From Jacaranda mimosifolia (lineage: Eukaryota; Streptophyta; Magnoliopsida; Lamiales; Bignoniaceae): a DNA stretch of 64,000 bases. Every line of letters starts with the position of its first letter. Within the stretch, counting starts at the first letter, position 1. Under the pieces are notes generated by a model that was not told where the DNA came from, made no database searches, and saw nothing but the letters and a program-made list of their open reading frames with translations. The stretch lies in NCBI GenBank assembly GCA_018894105.1, contig CM032125.1, positions 2,852,001 to 2,916,000 of the forward strand, given 5' to 3'. Below, in pieces: positions 23,401 through 33,935 of the stretch. Made by a program: the position numbers and the translations under genes.

Positions 23401-24401
23401 CAAAGGTGTCACAATATTCTGTTCTAGGAAAATCGAAGCCCTATATTTTCTATCTTGCCACACCTTTGTAGTCATAACTTTGTCCCTATATATCTAATTC
23501 AAGTTATTCAGGCAGAAATAGAAACCTAAGAAAAGATTTAAAATTCTTATGTTGATTATGTTACTTAATTCGGTCAGGAAGAAGTCATAAAGGCGTCACT
23601 AATATCCATTTTCGGAAAAATCAAAGTCCTATATCTTATGACTGGACACATCTTAGTATTTTGGTCATAAATTACTGCATTTAAATTGGATTGAGGTGAT
23701 TTATGAGGCATTAGAAACCTAAGACATAGACCTAAAATTTTTATGCTGATCATTTTGCTTAATTCTAATGAGAAAAAGTAGTAAAACTATCATAACTATC
23801 TATTTTTGATAAAATAAAAATCTAACAACATCATTGAATTTCGCAATTATCAAATATGAAGTCTAAAAACTAATGAATTACCTTGTGTAATTTCTGATGC
23901 ACTTCCTGCAAATGCCGTCTCCTTTTCCTTTCCCCTCTGCCAAAACTGTTGTCTTTTTTTCCTTCTTCCCCTTTTTCCTCTTTCGTTTATTATTAAATGG
24001 AATTAGGGTTTTGGTTTTAAGGATTATATTTATGTGAAAGAAGTGGTTTAGTTCAAGTAGGACTCTAATCAATTTCCTTCTAGGACTAGGATAATCCCAT
24101 TATCATTCTAGTATCTCTATTGTTAATTCCCAGAATTCAATAATTCAACTCCTTGTATTAATATAATATTAATTTAAGTAGAATTATAACTTATACTCCC
24201 CAAAATATAGAGTATCTGCAATGTATATATATAATATTAATTATCACTATTTGATCAAAAAATAATTTAATATTATCTATAGTATATATATATAATTCCA
24301 AAAATATAGTTCATGCCTTACTACAATTTTAATTGAAATAGTAAATAAAAAACAAGGTATATTAATCGATTAAACACGAAATAAAATTTTGGGACATTAC
24401 A
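20499..24401 (-). mobile_element. Long solo-LTR-like element (3.9 kb)
   Basis: Ends are TGTCACTCCCC (20499) and GGGACATTACA (24401). Read on the minus strand it starts TGTAATGTCCC and ends GGGGAGTGACA, the TG..CA form of long Gypsy LTRs. Target duplication TACAT lies at 20494-20498 and 24402-24406. A block at about 22400-22600 (CCCGTTGCTACCTGG and others) looks like the GC-richer part of the LTR at 14770, so they may be related families. A different-looking stretch at about 20708-21960, with the phrase GATGAGTAGGGTTGTATTCC, may be a nested insertion. No gag or pol. The frames at 21615-21830 and 23878-24072 have no recognisable domain. Confidence 0.65.
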
Positions 24402-24406
24402 TACAT

Positions 24407-25357
24407 CTACAAATATAAACTTTAACATAACATATATTACATATTAGATAAGAAAGTATGTTTTACACCATTATTTAACTTATAAATTTTACATTTATAT
24501 AAGTAGTTTAAAAAAATTATCAATGATAATGACTTGAAAGTAAATTGCACATGTATGCTTTTCGAAGTGTATATTTTTTAAGCATGGATGGATATGATCA
24601 TAAGCTTGCTAAAGATTATGTTAATTAAGATATCCATAATTGGGTTGCGAAGAGATAATACCAAATTAAATGTCCGTCAGCGGTCAAATAGTTGTTAAGA
24701 TATATAGTTATCAATTTAAATTCTATTAAAATTTTAATGATATATAATTAATAACTATCGGTACTTTAAATTATGTTAGTCTTACTCATGATATACTAAA
24801 TTAAGTAACAAATAGAAGCAGTGTTATTAAATTAATTATATATGTATTTCCTCAATTGAATTATAATCCAATTCTAGATAATATTTTTTAATTAGCTTAT
24901 TCAACGCGCAATTATTTAATTAATAATTATGAGGACGTTTGTAGAAGCTAGTAAGCTGGTTGACTTGCAATTTTATAATAAGAAAACTATAATTATATAA
25001 ATATATAGCAGTGCTACTCCATATTAATTCTCCATTGCTCTTGATCAACTCTAAAGTGTAATATATATATATATATATATATGTTAATAAAAAGAAAGAA
25101 AAATAAAAAGAATTAATATTGACTTGTTCTCCATAAGTTTTCTTCAATTAATTTCTATCAATATCATTTAGTTGGATAATTGGAATATTTTATCGCAAGA
25201 TTGAGTCGGTATTTTTAATAATTAAGACTTCTTTGATAAGTACTCTGAACGTACTGCAAGTTGGGGTTGTTGGGCAAAAACGAAACTGGCAAATCATGGT
25301 TTTATATTGTTCATGAGTTGTTGTCTTTTGAGTTGAAATTTGGAGCAATAACTTAAT

Positions 25358-25388
<31 letters not shown>

Positions 25389-27001
25389 TTACATATTGGT
25401 AATGTTTTGTTATTTTATTTTATTTTTCGTCTTTTTTTTAAACTCAGTTAATCAAAAATCAAAACTCTCTCTCTCTCTCTCTCTCTCTCGTTTTTCCTTC
25501 CTTTTTCGGCCCATATAACCTATATATATATATATATATATGATTGCTTATTGCCTTAGTCTCATCTACACAAGTAATGCAAACAAAAATGACTGAAATA
25601 AGGCAATAAGCAATCACATATATATATATATATATACCAATAACTTAATTAAAAATCTCATTATTAATTTTTTGGCCCAAAAAAATACTCATTTGTGATA
25701 AAAATGATTGAGTAGTATAAAATTATATCCAGATTTGAAAAATATAGTTTTGCAAAATACTCATTTCGCCTACTGACATAAATTTTACATGTGTAGTGTG
25801 AGGTTTAAATAATTTTTTTTTTTATACCTTTTAATACATACAATCCAGCAAACTTGAGTTTTTATAAACATATTCTAATATTGCATATTGTTTGAGTTTT
25901 TTTCCTCAAATAATCTTGGTTTCAACTTTCAAGCAATAGCTATATATAGACCAACCCTCATGTCCATGCTGAAGGTGCCCAAACATTTAGATACATGATT
26001 TTAACCCATACATCTCAATTTACCTTTCATTTTGCAAACTATGTTAATGCTCTTAATAAATTAGACTTTCATTTTCCATTTCGCACTATAAATAAATATC
26101 AAATATATGAATATTTTTTAACAAAAACGATTAGTATATATTCAAGAAGTGAAATGCATAATTAAATAAAAATGAAAATATTAAAGAAGACACCTTTTTC
26201 CGAAAGATAGAACTTTTTCCCACTACAGAATACCTCAAAGTGATTGAATTTCTTTTTACCTGTTAGTGAAATAGGGCCCTTTTGAAGAACGATAGTTGTT
26301 TACTTCTTCTCATGTCCCGATTGGGAGTCTAAGATGGTATTGGTCGTGTTCCACATCAAGAGATCAAGGGACATGAGGTTTAAGTATAGAGTCTTCTCTC
26401 TCAATCCTTCGAACTGCATTTTTCCCTGGACAACAACCCATGATCTTGAAACAATTTTATCTGTATATACGGGGATGAACAATATTAAATCAAAAAATAC
26501 TCCACTTGTGTGTGATAAAAAAATTATCAAACTTGACTAATATTGAGGTAGAAATTAATGAGAATCTAAAACTGATCTTTGGAGTACTGCTACTGTTATT
26601 TCAAAAAAAGAAAAGAAAAGAAAAGAATACCCACATAAATTATGAACATATGGACTTATTTGTCAGTAAAAAAAAATATTATTTATAATTCGAGTTTGGA
26701 CACAAGCAATTGCCTCAAAGGTATATGGATAATATAAAGGTCAACCACTGTCTGAAAAATTTACTAATTAATTAAGAGTAAGAATTCTTCGAACTATTAT
26801 TACAAATCTTTCCAATACTTCTCCACATTGATGGAAAAAGAACGAAATAAGAACATTTAATCAAATTAAGTAGAACAACCAGAATGAGAAAAATAAAAAA
26901 GAAACAAAAAAGAAGATATCACAAAAGAATACATGTATGAATTAATTAAACAGATCATGGCTAATGATCTTGTCGATAAATGATCAGAAACCTCGAATCA
27001 A
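24407..27001. repeat. Duplicated spacer between B and D (paralogue of 55310-58931)
   Basis: Near-collinear with 55310-58931, apart from the Helitron pair there and a fold-back here. It carries no gene. It holds TA and CT microsatellites (about 25058-25080, 25357-25380, 25463-25489, 25521-25540). Part of it (about 24900-25450) also resembles 28690-29340 on the other side of peroxidase D. 25850-26300 resembles 36890-37300. This is how the minus-strand unit can be seen to have duplicated. The frames at 26300-26530 and 26334-26540 are conserved only because the DNA is duplicated. Confidence 0.7.
25541..25616. repeat. Perfect 18-bp fold-back flanked by TA tracts
   Basis: Arm TGATTGCTTATTGCCTTA (25541-25558) is followed by its exact reverse complement at 25599-25616, with a 40-nt loop. 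TA repeats on both outer sides could extend the stem. The paralogous site at about 57505-57570 has the left arm and most of the loop but lacks the right arm. Confidence 0.9.
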
Positions 27002-28479
27002 TCAGTTGACAACACGGCAGTTCTTCCTGACCTCACCCTGTTTGCCGGTGAGCACCTCAATTGTGCCCATATGAGCCATCGCGGCCGCAACTTCTTAGCC
27101 CACACATTACCATACTTGGCATTATGCAGCACCATTTTCGAAGTCAATGGGCTGCTCAGCAGAACCTGATCCGACGTCAAAAGCCCCCGGTTGGCCTTCA
27201 AACCCACATAGTACTTGTTGTCCAAACAAGTAGGGCTCAGTGAATCAAGATTCACGGTCGGGTTTACAGTCGAAACGGTCCCATTTGCAGCCGGGGGAGG
27301 GCAAACTTTCTTCAAGAAAGCAGCATATTTAGGGTCCACCGTTGGGTAGAGGCGACCCGCAAAGGAAGTGCAATGAGAAAGGCCGATAGAATGAGCCCCG
27401 GAAAGTGTCACCATTTCGACGAGTGAGAGTCCCTTTCTTGCAAAATTGTCCCTGAGAGCGGTGGCATTGAAGAAAGGTGGAAGCAAATTCTGGAGGGGTT
27501 CGTTTATCAGGGAAACACGCCCATCACGGCGGCCCGACGGTACTTGATAGTATATTTTTCCCACTTTCCAGGAGCTGTCACGAGCTGCAAAGGCGAGAAT
27601 ATCAGCACAAGAAACGATTCCAGGGCATCGACGCTCCAGTTCTGCTTTTGCTTCATCTATCACTTCAAAACCCCGTAAACTTCCCAGGTTTGGAATACTT
27701 TGCTTTTCTGAGTTTGGCCCATCCAATAAAACAGAACCATCACAACCCTACAGCATGCACATACAGGCAATAAATTAAAAGCTGTTAAAAACTATGAAAG
27801 AAATTACCATTCCTCTCTCTCTATAACAATAGTTTGAGAAATTTATGAGATATATACTATACTATAAATTAATGAATGATGACATACCCTGACGAAGCAG
27901 TCATGGAAATGCAGCCTGATAAGGCCAGCAGCAATTCCAGGGTTACGGGAAACAAATTTGTTGACGTATTTTTTGTTAGTGTCCTACATCGGTGAAATAA
28001 ATAAGTTGTGGTCTCTATATATGGTCTTGGGCAATTCTCGCTTCTTGAGCCAGCTTTGAGGGTTGAGTTATGCCCAAGATCCATTATTTAACATGGTATC
28101 AGAGCCACCTATTTCCGATGTTGGGTTAGCCAATGTTGTTGGGCCACCTATTTCATATTATTCCACGCTTCAGATGTTCATTCCTGGGCGTGCGCGGGAT
28201 GTGTTAGTGTCCCACATCGGTGAAATAAATAAGTTGTGATCTCTATATATGGTCTTGGGCAATCCTCACCTCTTGAGCTAGCTTTTGGGGTTGAGTTAGG
28301 CCCAATGTCCATTCTTTAACATTTTTGGACAATGGCTTCGGCAGGGGGACAAGAGAATTTGTAGAAACCCACTTTAAGTGGTGGTTTGGCGGCAGAAGAG
28401 ATTGAAACCTCAAACAAAATAAATAATAGAGCACAAAAAATCCAGTAATAAACTGGACATTTCTGCTGTAAGAAGACAT
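27002..28479 (-). pseudogene. Class III peroxidase D, disrupted
   Basis: Exon 1 (28479-27888) is split by a TRIM element; exon 2 is 27747-27002. Family features remain: distal [10 protein letters not shown] region, [30 protein letters not shown]. At least four lesions are visible. The signal-peptide region is out of frame with the mature part. A 348-bp insertion sits in exon 1. A 15-bp in-frame deletion removes the residues around QDPTL found in E and F. A one-base deletion near 27092 (GCCGCAACTTC, against GCCGCAAACTTC in E) ruins the C terminus. LSLVEMVTLSG replaces [11 protein letters not shown]. No functional enzyme is expected. Exon 2 is most like that of F. Confidence 0.95.
27974..28321 (+). 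mobile_element. TRIM (miniature LTR retrotransposon) in peroxidase D exon 1
   Basis: Two 120-bp LTRs, 27974-28093 and 28202-28321, begin TGTTAGTGTCC and end TTTAACA. They differ at about a dozen positions. The primer-binding site TGGTATCAGAGCC (initiator Met-tRNA type) follows the first LTR directly at 28094-28106. A purine-rich GCGCGGGATG precedes the second. The target duplication is TTTTT (27969-27973, 28322-28326); the intact paralogue E has a single TTTTT at this codon position. The internal region is only 108 bp and codes for nothing, so replication would need proteins from other elements. Confidence 0.95.
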
Positions 28480-29480
28480 TGTGTAGTAGTGAACAACAAA
28501 TAATGAAACAGACGACGTTGAAATTGAGTGCAAATTGCTCTAGTACTGGATCTGCTATATATGGATGTTTTCGTTCGGGGGGTACATTATTTTTAGTGGA
28601 GGGGATATAATTTTGTTGCCAGCTTGACAGAATATGGAAAGTACGTGGAACCTCATCAGAATTCAGAATTAAGCCAAGTACGTAGTCGAATATCGACTAT
28701 ATACGACGTGTGCAGAAGTAATCAGCTTGCAATTTTATATATAATTATATACTAATTATGGAAAGAACATGTCTTCGTTTTCTTCACTAGTTAATAATAG
28801 AACTATATATATATATATATATATAGCAGTTCTGTACTCCATTGTCCCGGCCCTTGAATTCTGGCGGATGCAAATTCATTATTGACTTGGAAATTGAGAA
28901 AAAGTTAGACAAAGAAAAAAAAATGAGTTGAGTGGTTCTTCTTGATTAAGTTCTCTTTGACATTAGTTATAAGTAATGGATTTTATAGCTAATTGGATAT
29001 TTGAGACATTATTGTGTCATAATTATTAATTTTCTCATCTTTCAATATGTCGACGAGCTGACTGGCCTGAAGGTGGAGCAGTTGAAATTTCGAAGTATTT
29101 GTTTCCTACTAATTGATAAAATTAAATTAAATTTATACTTGGATAAATGGGATGATGTTATACATAATAATAAGATGTCTTTTAAAATTTTCGATTAAGT
29201 ACTGCAAGCTGGGTATGTAATTGGGCAAAAACAAAACAGGCAAATCATGGTTTTATATTGTTGAGTTGTTGAGATCTTTGGGTTGAAATTTGGAGAAATA
29301 TATAGCTTAATTATACTTAATTTTACATATATATTGGTAATGTTTAATTTGTTTTCTTTTTATTTTTTCTTAATTTTCTTTATCAAAATTAATCCCTTTT
29401 TTAGCCTGTATAATCAATGATTGCTTATTCTCATCTGCACATATATATATATAGGTGATGTAGACAACGAGAACAATCAA
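28480..29480. repeat. Upstream region of D, partly duplicated from the downstream spacer
   Basis: 28480-28690 is the 5' flank of pseudogene D. From about 28690 the sequence resembles 24900-25500: GCAAATCATGGTTTTATATTG occurs at about 25290 and 29240, and GCTTGCAATTTTATA-like and ATATATAGCAGT blocks also recur. This is the left part of a minus-strand duplication unit whose gene is E. No gene; the frame at 29001-29198 shows no domain. Confidence 0.5.
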
Positions 29481-29958
29481 AATATTAATTGTTAGGATCA
29501 AACGCTTACTACTAGGCCAAAAACTATAGTTGTTAGCAGAGACGCAACTTTATTTTCTTATATATTTGGCAGCGCAAAGCATCGCATAAGGTTACGGTCG
29601 GCTTGAGGTGGCTGCGCCCTATAAGCGCTATGAGGTGGGCGATTAGTCCCCGAGTCAAAGAATGATGCAGATAATAAATCCAACATTAATACTTACTATA
29701 AACTTTTTGGCCTAGAAGAAGTAGTCTTTGTTGATAGGATAAAATTAAGTTGTATCCCTAAGAAACCATATATGCACTTTTTGAGACGTACAGTTCAAAG
29801 AAAACCTGAGGAGTGTTTTGATTATGTTTTTTTGTATGATTTTATTATGTGTTTATTATGTATTTTGAGAGAATAAATTATTGGAGAATGTGAAAGTTGT
29901 TCTTTGGTATGTTTGTTTATGTTTTGGGGGAGATATTTTTTACTATACCAGTCAAATC
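29481..29958. other. Unassigned sequence, possible retroelement fragment
   Basis: No convincing gene. GATCAAACGCTTACTACTAG followed by GCCAAAAACTATAG (about 29498) is a phrase I associate with ends of plant LTR elements, but I see no partner LTR. Confidence 0.3.
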
Positions 29959-30254
29959 TAGGGGTGTAAACGAGCCGAGCTGAGCTCGAATCTAGTAGGC
30001 TCAAGCTCAGCTCATCTATTAATTTGCAAGCTCGAGCTCGAACTTGGTCGAGCCTAAACAGCTGCTAAGCTCAAGCTCGAGACGAAGGCTCGACGAGCCT
30101 TATCGAACTTAACTTGATAAGACTCGTCATAGAGAAGCAGAAAAGCTCAGATAGGTTTAGATTAACTCGAGCTCATTTAAACTCAAAATAAAATCTATAA
30201 TTATAAATTTTTTAAATAATTTTGTTATATATTTTCCTAAAAATAAATAATTGA

Positions 30255-30326
<72 letters not shown>

Positions 30327-30654
30327 TACTTATCTTTATAAATTTTATTATATGGACCAAGATTATAATTATATATGTGTGTGTATATATATACACACAT
30401 TTATATATATATGTGTATATATATGTGTGTGTATATATATATCTTTATATATATATTATATATATATATAATAAAAAAGCTCATTTAGGTTTGTGAGCTT
30501 TTCGAGCCAAATATTTTTGAGCTCGGCTCGGCTCATTTGGCTAACGAGCTCGAGTTTGACTTGGCTCGAGCTTGAAAAGATCGAGTCGAATACAATCTTT
30601 CATCGAGCCGAGTCCGAACCGTTCGTGAATCGTCTCATCTCATTCACACCTCTA
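29959..30654. mobile_element. hAT-like short element with an expanded ATT microsatellite
   Basis: Left end TAGGGGTGTAAACGAGC matches the right end on the minus strand, TAGAGGTGTGAATGAG. Flanks GTCAAATC (29951-29958) and ATTAAATC (30655-30662) agree at six of eight bases, as an aged hAT target duplication would. Inside are many GAGCTCG/CGAGCTC motifs in both orientations and an (ATT)n run of about 70 bp at 30256-30327, followed by TA/TG microsatellites. The 30251-30496 frame is poly-Tyr translated from that microsatellite and is not a gene. Confidence 0.65.
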
Positions 30655-30792
30655 ATTAAATCAATATTTTTTTGTTAGGTTTTTGAGGTGAACATGAAAT
30701 TGAATGATTTTTTTAATTTTAAAATAATAATAAAATATATATGATGTATATATTATATGTATATATATTGAAAATTGTGTGTTTTAGAAGCT

Positions 30793-31110
30793 CACTACCA
30801 AAAAACAGGGCTTTAGTGACCGCAGATTAGTGACCACATAGAGCGGTCACTGATTAGTGACTGCTCTGTGATTCATTTGTGACTGATTTTATTAATTTTT
30901 TTTTCAGAAAAAAGTTACCAATTAGTGACCGATTTTGTGACTAAATTAGTGACCGCTAGCACAACGGTCACTAATGGGACACTAATAGTGTGACCGATTT
31001 TTTGGGGGTCACAAATTTGGTCACTAAATTGTGTTATTTTTTGGGCGTAGTCACTAAATTATGACCGAATATGTAGCGGTCATAAATCGGTCACAATTTT
31101 TTAATAAAAT
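30793..31110. repeat. Left subterminal array of GTGACCG motifs
   Basis: At least ten copies or near copies of AGTGACCG, GGTCACTA or TGTGACCGA occur within about 300 bp of the left end, in both orientations. In En/Spm-like elements such repeats are bound by the TNPA protein. Sequence downstream (31110-33240) holds no recognisable gene; it includes a GGAGTT microsatellite at about 32779-32812. Confidence 0.8.
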
Positions 31111-33249
31111 TTGAAATTTTTTGGTAGAATTGGGGATCGAACACGGGGCATTATTGAAAGGGTTGAGCTGAAAAACCATCAAACCACTACAAATTATGTT
31201 TAAAAGTTGTTCTTATATATATATACATAATATTAACATTTAATAACTCTTCTTTCTCTACCTTTCAACGTTCAACCCTAATTTTAATTTTCACCCCCAA
31301 TCTCTCGCAGCTCATTCTTGCTGTGAACCACCATTCCCTGGCATCGTGTTTTAACAGAACAGAACAATACTTCATCCTTTCTCCTTCGTTTTAATAGAAC
31401 ATTCACTCCCTCTACGTCCATCTTCCGTTTAGCTGCGCCACCATCGCCGCAAGTATATTCTGCCGCCATTTTTGCCACGCTGTGTTGAACATTCAACCCT
31501 ACTCAAAATCCACCCCAAGCGTAGGTTTTTATTTCTTTTCCTAACTCTTTAAACATCTAGGGTTTTTAATTTTATCTTTTGATGAAGTGAAATTGAAACT
31601 TAATCTCAATGTAGGGATATAATTATTGAAGCATTTGCTCAGAGCCGGTTGATTGAGGAGGAATTAGTCCCGATTATGTCTGGGTGAAGTGGTCAAGTGA
31701 GTATGAAAGTCTTATATGTATGAAATTTTAACAAAATTTTCATTGTGTGCATTTTCTTTCTTCTCGTAATTGTCTGTTGCTGTAGTAGTGGAACAAATTT
31801 TGATCTGAAGTTGTCTAGGAATCTGTCCTTAGTAGTAGAGTTTATTGATGGTGGAGAATTTATAATTATAGTACAAATGAAGCGGTGAAAGAATGAAAGT
31901 TATTGAGACTTTTCTTATATTAAATTACAGTATATGAGAATAATGCAGAATCAATAATTATAGTGATTAGACTAAACTCATGGAATCTCAAGTTAATTAG
32001 TGGATTTGTTGGGTGGAGATGGAAAATCATAAGATAGGCTTTCTTATTTATAGGCAGACCTTTTACATGTTTTACATGAAACCAAAAGATAGGTTTGAAT
32101 TTGGGTATTATCTTCATGTATACTGTGCTATTGGTATTTGTGGTGTATGGAGGAATTCAGAGATGATGCATATGATTTGGAGAAACTCTTAAGTCTACAA
32201 AATGCGTGTGTTGATTGTGTGTCTGTAAACAAATATCGTAGCAAAAGATTCTCCACCACTGTTTTCCAGCATAAGTTACTGTGAGGGAAGTAGCGAGATT
32301 CAAATATCTGAGCAACAAGAGTATTAGGATTTGTTAAGATTCTCCACCACTGTTTTCTAGCATCACTTGATTAAATTCGTGAATCTTGCGAAAACTACTA
32401 ATATATACCACCACTAGGCACTAGCTTTTGTCAAACTTAATCTCTTCCAATATTCAACCAATTAATTCCTCTTCCGACACTAGAGCCAGAGCCCCACCAG
32501 AAGGAATTCATCATCCTTTCTAGACGTTCAAGTAATACATAGATGTTCATCTAGCCAAATACCGTACTTATGCCTAATCTAATGTATTTTAGAGCCCCAT
32601 TTGCCCCAAAATTATCAATAATTTCAGATTATATATGAATACAAAATGTCAATTCATGTATGGAGGATTAAACAATTAACCTTTCTTGAGCCTTTGTTAA
32701 TTATTAGCAATCCCACGTCTTACGTGCACTATTTAAAACCAGTTAATCATGCATATGTTTTAACAATTACAGCTTTGGTGATGGAGTTGGAGTTGGAGTT
32801 GGAGTTGGAGTTGCTAGGCATGCAGTAGGCATATAAAAATTTAGTAATCAAACAGAATTGTGAGAGAAAATTAAGTCAGAACATAAATGTTTTAGGAGTA
32901 GTAGTCATGAATTTCAAGAAAAACAAGTGATGAAAATGAGTAATTTTTATTGTGCGTGCAGACTGACCTGAAGCTATAAATATAGATAAATTAAACATTT
33001 ATGTTCTTTACTATTAACTAAGAAATAACTTAGAATATATATGAGAAGGGGAGGAATGGGCCTTAGTAATCAATATTCTAGTGTTCTGACTCTTCAGTTT
33101 TTAATTTATCTTAAGAAATCATTACTTGTTGAATTCATTGTTGGGTTTTTCTTCGTGTTGGGCTGAGTAAAATGTTAAGGGCCCACATCTTTGTTTTAGG
33201 AGTTCAATTGGAAAAACAAATAAAAATAAAAATAAAAATAAAGAATTCG

Positions 33250-33805
33250 GAATAAATGTCATTGGTATGACTTGTCTGATAGAGGGATTAAAGTGCATCC
33301 ACGGTTTGGACTTGTTGAGATCAATCATAGGAGGAAGCTTAATACAAACGATCCTTTTATATTGGCTCAACAAGCACAACAAGTGTACTACACAAGTTTT
33401 CCATCTACGAGCAGGGAGAGACGGGATTGGTATGCAGTGTGCAAAATAAGAGCAAGATGTAGAATAGACATCCCGTTTGTTTTAATATCAAATCAAGCAA
33501 ATGAATCAAATGTTGAAGCTCCATATCAAGAAGATGATGTGGCAACTCTATTTGAAGTTCCAATTAATGTTGATCTTGACAATCCGGGTATCTTAGTTGA
33601 TCAAAATGCAAATCCAATAGAATTATCTTCTGATGACATGCGACATAATTCGATCCCGTCAACAAGAAATGGAATAGATGGAGGAGATGAAGAACAAGAG
33701 GAAACTGAAGAAGAAGATAGTGAGGAAGAGAAAGCGGAGTTTGAAGATTTTGATTCGGCTAGTGATTGGGGAGAGGTTATTATTATTGAATATTATAACT
33801 TTTGA
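33250..33805 (+). pseudogene. 3' tail of CACTA transposase gene (DUF4216 region)
   Basis: The frame reads HWYDLSDRGIKVHPRFGLV, then VYYTSFPSTSRERRDWYAVC, then an acidic Glu/Asp-rich tail ending with TGA at 33803. This is the DUF4216-type C-terminal part that follows the catalytic domain in plant CACTA transposases. The upstream catalytic part is not found between 31100 and 33240, so the protein cannot be an active transposase. The shadow frame at 33267-33449 should be ignored. Confidence 0.75.
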
Positions 33806-33935
33806 TATATAAGATGCACTATTATTTGTTTATTTGATTGCATTATATGTCATTTTTCATTTTGCTAACTTGTTTTATTTTGCTTTATATCTTCTTGTGT
33901 AACTTATTGGCCATACTATTGTTTAATTGTGTAGG

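Noticed and set aside
26300..26540. Frames on both strands repeated at 58205-58496
   Set aside because: Apparent conservation is explained by the D/F segmental duplication; the frames differ in length and have no domain.
28094..28106. TGGTATCAGAGCC as part of a tRNA gene
   Set aside because: It is the primer-binding site of the TRIM element, directly next to its LTR; no tRNA fold surrounds it.
30251..30496. 81-codon Tyr-rich frame
   Set aside because: Translation of (ATT)n and TA/TG microsatellites.
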